A stretch of DNA of 64,000 nt, from contig JAEXRP010000003.1 in NCBI GenBank assembly GCA_023440705.1, forward strand, positions 1 to 64,000, in the 5' to 3' direction. The notes under the pieces were generated by a model. That model was given only the letters and a program-made list of their open reading frames with translations. It ran no database searches and was not told the origin of the DNA. This DNA is from Soonwooa sp023440705 (GTDB taxonomy: Bacteria > Bacteroidota > Bacteroidia > Flavobacteriales > Weeksellaceae). The position numbers and the translations under genes are program-made. Of this stretch, positions 42,351-49,454 are shown one piece after another (positions within the stretch are counted from its first letter, which is position 1; every line of letters begins with the position of its first letter).

Positions 42351-43958
42351 CTAAAATCGACTTACAATTCCCCAATGGATTTTGGTTTCAGAAAATTTAA
42401 AAGGATTCCCGAATTGATTTCCATTCGAGATTTGGAAACTCATCAAACCAACGGGCAAGAAGAAATTAAAGCCCAATCCCAAACTATAAAGACTTGGACT
42501 GGCATTCAGACTTTTGTTAGACATCGTACCATATTGTGCGAAAACATCAAAGAAAGCTTGATCGTTGACGAGATAACGATATTCGGCGCCACCAAAGGCA
42601 TAGAAGTCACTGACCAAACTTAATTCGTTAAAACCTCGCATCGAGTTCCAACCACCAAATCTAAAAAGTTCGTTGACGGACAAATCGTTTTTTGCCGATA
42701 ACAAAGCCGACTCACCGCGAAGATTCAGATAATGATTTCCTTTTAGATGAAAATTATGTTCACCCGAAACAAAGTAGCGCAATTGGTTAACCGAGAGATT
42801 GGTTTTATCGTAATTACTTTTAATAAAATCAAATTCTGCTCGGATATTTGTATTGTAAATAAACAAAGGAATCTCGCTTCCAGATTGATATTGATACCAA
42901 ACACCAACACCTTTTTTCGTGAAATCTTGCGCCTGTGTGTACAACGAATCTAGAACGGCAGACGATTCAAAAGTCCCTCGAAGTCCAATTTTTTGATTCT
43001 GTGATAAATGTAAATACAAGGCAGGACGGAATTTCACTGTCGCAAAAGTCGAATCTTGTCGATAGATATTAACGCCAACATTAACACCGACATTCGATTT
43101 AAAAGTATACGGAATATCGGTTTGCAAATCAAAAGTTTGACCTTTGTCAGGATTACGTTGCCAGTAAAGACTAATGCTTTCGAAACCGTTGAACATATTA
43201 CGAAGCGCAATATTAATTGTTCCGTTAAAAGTGAATTTCTCGGTTTTATCGTTTCCAAAACCTAACATTCCGTCAAAATTATTGACACGTTTTTTTTGAA
43301 GAAAAAGATAAATTTGTGTAGAATCTTTCGTGAACAAAGTTTGAGGCGGCTTTTCCAAACTTACAAAAGTGTGACCTTGTAGATCTTTGTTAATGGCGAC
43401 AAGGTTTTTGTCATCATAGACTTTCCCGAGATAGGCTTTTTCGAGGTTTTTGACAAAACGTTTGGGGACGCGCTCGTAACCGCGAACAACAAAAGAATTG
43501 ATGCGTCGCTGTTGCGTAGGAACCACCGAAATTTCTATCGTTGGTTTATCGTTTTTAATCTCAATAAATTTTGTTTTAACACGATTAAATGCAAAACCTT
43601 TGTCTCTATATTTTTGATTAATTTTTAGCTTTAAAGAATCCAAATTTTTCACATAAATCTCTTTTGGATAATTGAATTCTTTTTGCAAACTATCTGAAAA
43701 TTTAACTTGTGCTTGGTTGAAGTTGGGACCTTTGTCGTAATAGATTTCGGTGTGTTGATCTTTATTTTCGACTTGATGTAATTTCGCAAAGAAGTAAGAG
43801 GTTTGCGCGAGACTGTCCAGAAATTTGACCGCCGCCGCCGAATCTTTGACGATGTTTTTCGTTTGCGTGTCTTTGTCAATTAACCAAAAATCCCGTTGCT
43901 GTGCTTGCAAAAACACAGTCCAAAAAATCGCAATGATATAGAATAGAGATTTCGGCAT
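42351..43958 (-). CDS. Omp85/TamA-like outer membrane protein
   Basis: A 535-residue two-part outer membrane protein. A signal peptide (MPKSLFYIIAIFWTVFLQAQ) and about 210 residues with one or two POTRA-like units (INSFVVRGYERVPKRFVKNL) precede a D15-type beta-barrel. The barrel holds the loop-6 motif FGGWNSMRGFNE near 425-436 and ends in HWGIVSRF with the expected terminal Phe. It resembles TamA or two-partner transporters rather than BamA because of the small POTRA region. It probably assembles or translocates a specific outer membrane client. ATG 43958 is used; a TTG two codons earlier is less likely. Confidence 0.82.
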   Translation of the reverse strand: MPKSLFYIIAIFWTVFLQAQQRDFWLIDKDTQTKNIVKDSAAAVKFLDSLAQTSYFFAKLHQVENKDQHTEIYYDKGPNFNQAQVKFSDSLQKEFNYPKEIYVKNLDSLKLKINQKYRDKGFAFNRVKTKFIEIKNDKPTIEISVVPTQQRRINSFVVRGYERVPKRFVKNLEKAYLGKVYDDKNLVAINKDLQGHTFVSLEKPPQTLFTKDSTQIYLFLQKKRVNNFDGMLGFGNDKTEKFTFNGTINIALRNMFNGFESISLYWQRNPDKGQTFDLQTDIPYTFKSNVGVNVGVNIYRQDSTFATVKFRPALYLHLSQNQKIGLRGTFESSAVLDSLYTQAQDFTKKGVGVWYQYQSGSEIPLFIYNTNIRAEFDFIKSNYDKTNLSVNQLRYFVSGEHNFHLKGNHYLNLRGESALLSAKNDLSVNELFRFGGWNSMRGFNELSLVSDFYAFGGAEYRYLVNDQAFFDVFAQYGTMSNKSLNASPSLYSLGLGFNFFLPVGLMSFQISNGNQFGNPFKFSETKIHWGIVSRF

Positions 43959-43988
43959 TAACAACGACCAACATTAGTTTAACAGAAA

Positions 43989-44783
43989 TTACTTTAGATT
44001 ATTGTATTTCTTCATCAGATGTTCGTAAAGGTTTTGTGGCAAAATCCATTTCAACGGAACACCGATTTTTTGTCCAAAAGCACCAAAATAATAATGTGCT
44101 TTCCAACTTGATTTTTGTAGAAGTTGGTCGATGTAGGAGGCAACTTCTAGCGGTTCATTTCCTTTGTCAACATGTGCATTCATCAAAGAATAAACTTTTT
44201 CAAAAATTCCTTGATAAGGTGCCGAAACATTGGTTTTGATGCGGTTGTCAGCGATATTGGTTTTAATGTCACCAAGATGTAGCGAGCAGACGTTTACGCT
44301 CCATTGTTCAACTTCGTATCGCATCGCTTCCGTAACTTTGTCGACCGCTGCTTTGGACGCCGAATAAAATCCACGGAAAGGCAATCCCATTTCGCTACCA
44401 ATACTCGAAATATTTATAATTTGTCCCGATTTTTGGGTGCGCATTGTTGGCATTACCGCACTTATCATTTGCACCGTTCCAACAAGATTCAGATTAAAAA
44501 GTTTTAAAATTTCATCTTGGCTAGAATCTTCCACAGCGCCAACCATCCCCATTCCAGCATTGTTGATAAGAACATCGATTTTGCCTTCTTTTTCAAGAAT
44601 TGTCGCCACCGCATTTTTAACCTCGTCATTATTGGTAACATCAGTTGGTAGACACGTAAAATGCGGACTATTGGTCATTTTTCGGCTAAGACCGTAGACT
44701 TTATTCCCTTTTTTACCTAAATATTCAGCAAGTGCAAAACCAATTCCAGTCGAACTTCCCGTGATGATGTATACTTTTGACAT
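43989..44783 (-). CDS. Short-chain dehydrogenase/reductase
   Basis: A 264-residue classical SDR. Cofactor motif TGSSTGIG is at 8-15, NNAG near 74-77, the catalytic Ser in INISSIGSE near 125-133, and YSASK near 145-149 gives the Tyr and Lys. SLHLGDIKTNI follows as the usual PG-type segment. It is an NAD(P)-dependent oxidoreductase of unknown substrate. It is co-directional with the downstream TamA-like gene at 30 bp and separated from aroA by a dispersed palindrome. Confidence 0.9.
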   Translation of the reverse strand: MSKVYIITGSSTGIGFALAEYLGKKGNKVYGLSRKMTNSPHFTCLPTDVTNNDEVKNAVATILEKEGKIDVLINNAGMGMVGAVEDSSQDEILKLFNLNLVGTVQMISAVMPTMRTQKSGQIINISSIGSEMGLPFRGFYSASKAAVDKVTEAMRYEVEQWSVNVCSLHLGDIKTNIADNRIKTNVSAPYQGIFEKVYSLMNAHVDKGNEPLEVASYIDQLLQKSSWKAHYYFGAFGQKIGVPLKWILPQNLYEHLMKKYNNLK

Positions 44784-44833
44784 TTTTTATTTTTTTTAGA
44801 AGCAAGAACATTTTGTCGTTCTATGACAATTTG

Positions 44834-44929
44834 GTCCCGCTGTTCGCTATATCTTTTGTTGATTTGGGTTGCTGAGCGGAGCCGAAGTACACCAAATCAA
44901 CAAAAGGATGCCGCTTCCATCGGGGCTAG
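44834..44929. repeat. G+C-rich dispersed palindrome (copy 2, inverted)
   Basis: CTTTTGTTGATTTGG (44853-44867) and CCAAATCAACAAAAG (44892-44906) form a perfect 15-bp stem with a GAGCGGAGCCGAAG-type loop. Flanks TCCCGCTGTTCGCTATAT and GATGCCGCTTCCATCGGGGC match the copy at 28554-28644 in reverse orientation, but the stem tip differs in both arms (paired change). Confidence 0.8.
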
Positions 44930-44955
44930 CGATAACTATTTTTACTTTTGTTTGA

Positions 44956-46176
44956 TTATAATTGTTCAGTTACTTTTTCAAAATCTGTCCAAAACTCAGG
45001 ATAAGATTTTTCAACCACTTGATCGTCCAAGATTTCAAGATCGTAAAGCAAAGCTGCGGGTGCAAAAGCCATTGCCATACGATGATCGTTGTAAGTTTCG
45101 ATTTGGATGTGCGCGTCAGCTTCACCAAAGTTGACAGATTCAATCCTATCATTAGTGATGATGGTTGTGGCGCCTAGTTTTTTTAACTCGTTTTGAAGTG
45201 CAACCAATCGGTCCGTTTCTTTAACTTTCAAAGTTTGCAAACCCGTTATAGAAAACGGAATTTTAAGAAGGGTCGCTGTCACACACAAAGTTTGTGCGAT
45301 GTCAGGACAATCATTCATATCCAAACTAATAAACTCGATAAGCTCATGATGCGGATCGGGCATTAATGCAATACTATTTTCTGCAAAATCCGATAAAGTA
45401 TCAATCCCGAAAAACTTCCAATACAATTCTTTTATAACGCTATCGCCTTGCAAAGACAAAGTTTTAAAACTTTTTAGATTAATAACTTTGCGACCAATTG
45501 CTGCCAAAGAATAATAATAAGATGCTGATGACCAATCGCTTTCCACTTCATAATATTGCGTTCTCAGACTTCCCGTGTGTGCGTCGATTTTTATTTGTTG
45601 TCCATCAAGCTTAGCTTCAATCCCGAGATTATGCAGAATATGTAAGGTCATTTCCAGATAAGGACGAGAGGTGATTTCGCCAACCAGATTGATGTTAAGA
45701 CCATTTTCTAGTTTAGCACCGATCAACATTAAAGATGTAATAAACTGACTCGAAATATTAGCAGGAATTTCAACTTCGTTTTTAGAAAGTTTTTTACCAA
45801 CAATTTTTAAAGGCGGAAAACCATCATTTTCCAAATATTCAATATCAGCACCTAAAGATTTTAAAGCCGAAACCAAATCTTTAATCGGGCGTTGTTTCAT
45901 TCTATCCGAACCAGTCAAAGTCACCGTTCTGCCTTCTTGTATCGCAAGATAAGATGTCAAAAATCGCATGGCTGTTCCCGCATGATGGATGTCGATAACA
46001 TCGCCCGTTTGGTTAAGCGCAGCCTCTAGAAGTTGCGTGTCTTGCGAATTTGATAAATTGAGAATGTCGATATGATTATACAGTCCGGCCAAAATCAAAA
46101 GACGGTTCGAAATACTTTTCGAACCGGTAATTTGTATCTGTTGTCCGTCTATCAGTTGGGACTTTTTTAGTAGCAT
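44956..46176 (-). CDS. aroA: 3-phosphoshikimate 1-carboxyvinyltransferase (EPSP synthase)
   Basis: A 406-residue EPSP synthase that joins shikimate-3-phosphate and phosphoenolpyruvate in the aromatic amino acid pathway. Seen are ITGSKSISNRLLIL near 17-30, the HAGTAMRFLTSYLA block near 65-78, VESDWSSASYYYSLAAI near 210-226, LKVKETDRLVALQNEL near 315-330 and NDHRMAMAFAP near 362-372. It is slightly shorter than the 420-430-residue E. coli type, as usual in Bacteroidota. It follows the MazG-like gene by 7 bp on the same strand. Confidence 0.95.
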   Translation of the reverse strand: MLLKKSQLIDGQQIQITGSKSISNRLLILAGLYNHIDILNLSNSQDTQLLEAALNQTGDVIDIHHAGTAMRFLTSYLAIQEGRTVTLTGSDRMKQRPIKDLVSALKSLGADIEYLENDGFPPLKIVGKKLSKNEVEIPANISSQFITSLMLIGAKLENGLNINLVGEITSRPYLEMTLHILHNLGIEAKLDGQQIKIDAHTGSLRTQYYEVESDWSSASYYYSLAAIGRKVINLKSFKTLSLQGDSVIKELYWKFFGIDTLSDFAENSIALMPDPHHELIEFISLDMNDCPDIAQTLCVTATLLKIPFSITGLQTLKVKETDRLVALQNELKKLGATTIITNDRIESVNFGEADAHIQIETYNDHRMAMAFAPAALLYDLEILDDQVVEKSYPEFWTDFEKVTEQL

Positions 46177-46183
46177 AAAAGCT

Positions 46184-46510
46184 TTATTTTAGTTTTTCAT
46201 TTTGAGCATGCCTTTCTGCATCACGCTCGGTTTTTAGTTTCATTTTTTTATCGAAAGCAGATTGCAAGTCCACGCCTGTTTGGTTAGCAAGACATAAAGT
46301 TACGAAAAGAACATCAGCTAACTCTTCACCCAAATCTTTGGATTTGTCAGATTCTTTTTCACTTTGTTCACCATAACGACGCGCGATAATTCTTGCCACT
46401 TCGCCAACTTCTTCGGTCAACATCGCCATATTGGTCAACTCGTTAAAATATCTAACACCAATCGTTTTTATCCAAGCATCGACTTCTTGTTGAAGTTTTG
46501 TGATTTCCAT
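46184..46510 (-). CDS. MazG-like nucleotide pyrophosphohydrolase
   Basis: A 108-residue single MazG domain. The magnesium-binding residues are in LTEEVGEVARIIARR (EExxE) and DLGEELADVLFVTLCLAN (ExxD). Such proteins hydrolyse nucleoside triphosphates or dCTP-like nucleotides to monophosphates. ATG 46510 is used: the longer in-frame extension (31 codons) overlaps the upstream lipoprotein gene and has no family similarity. It is sandwiched between that lipoprotein gene (19-bp gap) and aroA (7-bp gap), so the three probably form one transcript. Confidence 0.88.
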   Translation of the reverse strand: MEITKLQQEVDAWIKTIGVRYFNELTNMAMLTEEVGEVARIIARRYGEQSEKESDKSKDLGEELADVLFVTLCLANQTGVDLQSAFDKKMKLKTERDAERHAQNEKLK

Positions 46511-46529
46511 TTTTTTAAAAGAGAATCTA

Positions 46530-47924
46530 TTAAAATTCGTAAGCTCCAATTGTTGATGGATTCTTTCTTTCTGTGCCAGTAATATCTTTTTCACCAGCCA
46601 CAAGACGTATGCCTTTTCCGATTGCGCCAGAACCTTCTTTAACTCTTAAATTCATTTTGTGAATATAGTAGTTAGCGAATTTTGGTTCCACGTTTTTAAT
46701 AGAATTTTGGATGTTGTTATTGTTTTCAAAAGCGAAACCTGCTTTATCATCATATTTTAACAAAGAGTTTTTAATGTTATAATTAAAGACTTGTCCAGTT
46801 GTTGGTGCAAAAAGAACTGCATTTGACAAATTGTTATAAGCAATCGAGTTAGTCATGTTGAAAATAAGCGGTTCTTTATACTCGTTATCGCCGTCTTTCC
46901 AAGAGTTGGTTGCGTAGATGCTCAATCCAGAAAGACTTCCATTTAAGTCCCAATAATTTGCAAAAGTACTGTATGTCAAATTGTAAGTACCACCTTTAAA
47001 GATTGCTAAATCTGCTTCGCCGCAGTTATTCATCACCAAATTGTTGGTTTTCAAATTTGCGCCAATCGCATAGATTCCGAAACTTTGGAAAGTGTGGATA
47101 ATGCTATTGTTAATTGTTGCAATATTATCTTTTAGTTGCAGACCAACCGTTCCGCCATAGACTTTGGCGTAGTTCATATTAAGTGTAGAGGCAGCTTCCA
47201 TACGTATTCCGTTCCAGTTAGCAGGCAGCGTGTCGTATCGTGTATCGTTTCTATCACCACGGAAGGTCACTTCGTTTTGATATTCACCTTGTACATTAAG
47301 CATGGCATTTTTAGAAATGTTAAGTCCACTTTTCTTGTGGAAATAGACTTTAGTTCCTTTTTCAACCGTAAGTTTTTTGCCTTCAGCAAGTGTTAAATCA
47401 CCAAAAATAATTTTCGCTTTATCGTTTTTCCAGGTTGTATCTTCTGTTAAGATGTTTGGATTTTTATCAGATTGAATAAAATATTCAGCATCTTGTACTA
47501 CCGAGAAAAGCGTTACTTTTTGTTGTCCAGCTGAGGTTTCGAAGACCACTTTGTCCTCTGCGATTGCTTCTGGCGCATTGACTGTTGGTGCAATTTCTAC
47601 GAAAACAAAAAGACTGTCATTTTTTCTTAAAGGAACATTTTTGAAATCAGTTCCAGATTTTCCATCAACATTAATACGATAAAGAGAAGCATTGCCACCT
47701 TCTAGAGAAATTCTCGGGATTTGCACATCTTTGTTGTCGTTATTATAGACTTTTACAGCATAAGTTTCGGAACGCATTTGGTTATAAACGGTGTCGCAAA
47801 ACACTGTGTCTGTCGAAAATTTCAAGGATTGTGCTGGCGTATCAAAAACGATATCGTCATTTTTACAAGAGAATAAAAATAAAGCACACCAAAAAGCTAA
47901 TCCTAAAAGTACTCGTAGTTTCAT
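46530..47924 (-). CDS. Lipoprotein with parallel beta-helix-like repeats
   Basis: A 464-residue lipoprotein with lipobox LFSC (Cys20). The first 150 residues are an Ig-like, beta-rich region (CDTVYNQMRSETYAVKVYNN, LRKNDSLFVFVEIAP). The rest has a run of right-handed beta-helix type repeats (LTVEKGTKVYFHKKSGLNIS, NWNGIRMEAASTLNM, IFKGGTYNLTYSTFANYW) and ends with NPSTIGAYEF, the ending typical of Bacteroidota choice-of-anchor/parallel beta-helix proteins. A carbohydrate-related or adhesive role is possible, but no catalytic residues stand out. ATG 47924 is used rather than a TTG one codon earlier. Confidence 0.75.
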   Translation of the reverse strand: MKLRVLLGLAFWCALFLFSCKNDDIVFDTPAQSLKFSTDTVFCDTVYNQMRSETYAVKVYNNDNKDVQIPRISLEGGNASLYRINVDGKSGTDFKNVPLRKNDSLFVFVEIAPTVNAPEAIAEDKVVFETSAGQQKVTLFSVVQDAEYFIQSDKNPNILTEDTTWKNDKAKIIFGDLTLAEGKKLTVEKGTKVYFHKKSGLNISKNAMLNVQGEYQNEVTFRGDRNDTRYDTLPANWNGIRMEAASTLNMNYAKVYGGTVGLQLKDNIATINNSIIHTFQSFGIYAIGANLKTNNLVMNNCGEADLAIFKGGTYNLTYSTFANYWDLNGSLSGLSIYATNSWKDGDNEYKEPLIFNMTNSIAYNNLSNAVLFAPTTGQVFNYNIKNSLLKYDDKAGFAFENNNNIQNSIKNVEPKFANYYIHKMNLRVKEGSGAIGKGIRLVAGEKDITGTERKNPSTIGAYEF

Positions 47925-47944
47925 CAATTTTTTTTAAAGTGTTT

Positions 47945-47952
47945 CAAAACTA
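47945..47952 (-). promoter_or_regulatory. -7 promoter box for lipoprotein-mazG-aroA
   Basis: TAGTTTTG on the - strand matches TAnnTTTG about 20 bp before the ATG at 47924. Confidence 0.45.
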
Positions 47953-48011
47953 CAATAATTTTTTTTTTCAATCAATCTAAATTGAACTTAATCCTAAATA
48001 TTGATTAAAAT

Positions 48012-48033
48012 CACTAACTAACGTTTGTTAGTG
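48012..48033. promoter_or_regulatory. Candidate PaaR (TetR-family) operator
   Basis: CACTAAC and GTTAGTG (48012-48018, 48027-48033) form a perfect inverted repeat; within it CTAAC-GTTT-GTTAG (48018-48031) is a tighter palindrome. The 14-mer CTAACGTTTGTTAG differs at one fixed position from the Thermus PaaR consensus as I recall it (CNAACGNNCGTTNG). It overlaps the -33 element of the paaK promoter, as expected for a repressor site. A TetR gene is third in the operon. Confidence 0.65.
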
Positions 48034-48054
48034 TCGATTATTTTTTTATATTTG
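48024..48054 (+). promoter_or_regulatory. paa operon promoter (-33 TTTG, 19 bp, -7 TATATTTG)
   Basis: TTTG at 48024-48027 and TATATTTG at 48047-48054 are separated by 19 bp, matching both Bacteroidota promoter elements. The ATG of paaK is 33 bp downstream. It is the best-formed promoter in the window. Confidence 0.7.
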
Positions 48055-48087
48055 TAAACGACCAATCACAAAATATTAATCTCGAAA

Positions 48088-49428
48088 ATGATTTTTAATC
48101 CCAATGCAGAAACTTTAGCAAAAGATAAGCTGAGAGCACTTCAGACGGAATCTTTGCAAAATATTGTTCAATATGTTTATGACAATGTTGAGTTTTATAA
48201 AAGTAAGTATGACGCATTAGGGATTGACATTTCGGGGATTAAATCTTTGGAAGATTTACACAAACTTCCGTTCACCAAAAAACATGATTTACGCGACAAT
48301 TATCCATTTGGATTGTTTGCTGTGCCTCAAGAAAAAGTAGCAAGATTGCATTGTTCGAGTGGAACGACAGGGAAACCTACAGTTGTTGGTTATACAAAGA
48401 ATGACATCGAATTATTTTCTGAAGTTGTAGCAAGATCTTTGGCAGCTGCAGGTTGCGAAGCTGGAATGAAGCTGCAAAATGCTTACGGTTACGGACTTTT
48501 CACTGGAGGTCTTGGCCTTCATTATGGCGCAGAAAAATTAGGGATGAATGTTATTCCTATTTCTGGTGGCGGAACCGAACGTCAAATTATGTTGTTGCAA
48601 GATTTTCAACCAGAAGCCATTGCTGCAACGCCGTCTTATCTTCTAAGTATTATTGAAGAAATCGAAAGACGAAATATCGACATCAAAACGCTTAATCTTA
48701 AATATGCTATTCTAGGTTCTGAACCTTGGTCGGAAAGTTTAAGAAAAAGAATCGAAACTGGTCTTAATGTGAAAGCTACCAACATTTACGGTTTAAGCGA
48801 AATTATTGGTCCTGGTGTGGCGCAAGAATCCGTGGACGAACGCGGAACAGGAAGTTATATCTGGGAAGATCTTTTCTATCCAGAAATCGTTGACGAAAAA
48901 ACTGGCGAACCAGTTGCTGAAGGCGAATATGGTGTTTTAGTTTTAACAACTTTAACCAAAGAGGCGATGCCGATTATCAGATATTGGACGGGCGATATTA
49001 CGAATCTCACTTACGAACATTCTAAGTCGAGAACTTTAGTGAAAATGGGGCCAATTGTTGGTCGTGCCGATGATATGATGATTATTAGAGGTGTTAATTT
49101 TTTCCATACTCAGATTGCTGATGTTTTGGAAAACTATGATTTTGCGTCTGCTAATTATCAAATTGAATTAACACGAAAATCGGCAATGGATATTGTGAAA
49201 GTCTCTGTGGAAATTGAAGATGCTTTTTTGAGAAGTTGCGATATTTCTAAAATTTCAGATGAAAATAAATCTTCAAGCGAACAGCTTTTACAAGTTAGAA
49301 AGACGCTTGAGAAGAAAATTAAAGATTGCATCGGATTGTCAATGGAAGTTTGTCTCTGCAATATTGGTGATTTGCCAAGAAGCGAAGGAGGAAAACTTAA
49401 CCGAATTATCGACAACCGAAATATCTAA
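48088..49428 (+). CDS. paaK: Phenylacetate-CoA ligase
   Basis: A 446-residue AMP-forming ligase. The N-terminal NIVQYVYDNVEFYKSKYD and LEDLHKLPFTKKHDLRDNYPFG are PaaK hallmarks, the P-loop is LHCSSGTTGKPTVVGYT near 90-106, and the substrate/adenylate motifs are NAYGYGLFTGGLGLHYGAE and YGLSEIIGPGVAQE. The C-terminal lid carries GRADDMMIIRGVNFFHTQI. It activates phenylacetate to phenylacetyl-CoA, the entry step. It is the first gene of a co-directional paa cluster, with its own promoter and operator. Confidence 0.95.
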   Translation: MIFNPNAETLAKDKLRALQTESLQNIVQYVYDNVEFYKSKYDALGIDISGIKSLEDLHKLPFTKKHDLRDNYPFGLFAVPQEKVARLHCSSGTTGKPTVVGYTKNDIELFSEVVARSLAAAGCEAGMKLQNAYGYGLFTGGLGLHYGAEKLGMNVIPISGGGTERQIMLLQDFQPEAIAATPSYLLSIIEEIERRNIDIKTLNLKYAILGSEPWSESLRKRIETGLNVKATNIYGLSEIIGPGVAQESVDERGTGSYIWEDLFYPEIVDEKTGEPVAEGEYGVLVLTTLTKEAMPIIRYWTGDITNLTYEHSKSRTLVKMGPIVGRADDMMIIRGVNFFHTQIADVLENYDFASANYQIELTRKSAMDIVKVSVEIEDAFLRSCDISKISDENKSSSEQLLQVRKTLEKKIKDCIGLSMEVCLCNIGDLPRSEGGKLNRIIDNRNI

Positions 49429-49454
49429 TTTAATAAGTTTAGTAAAAAGTAAAA

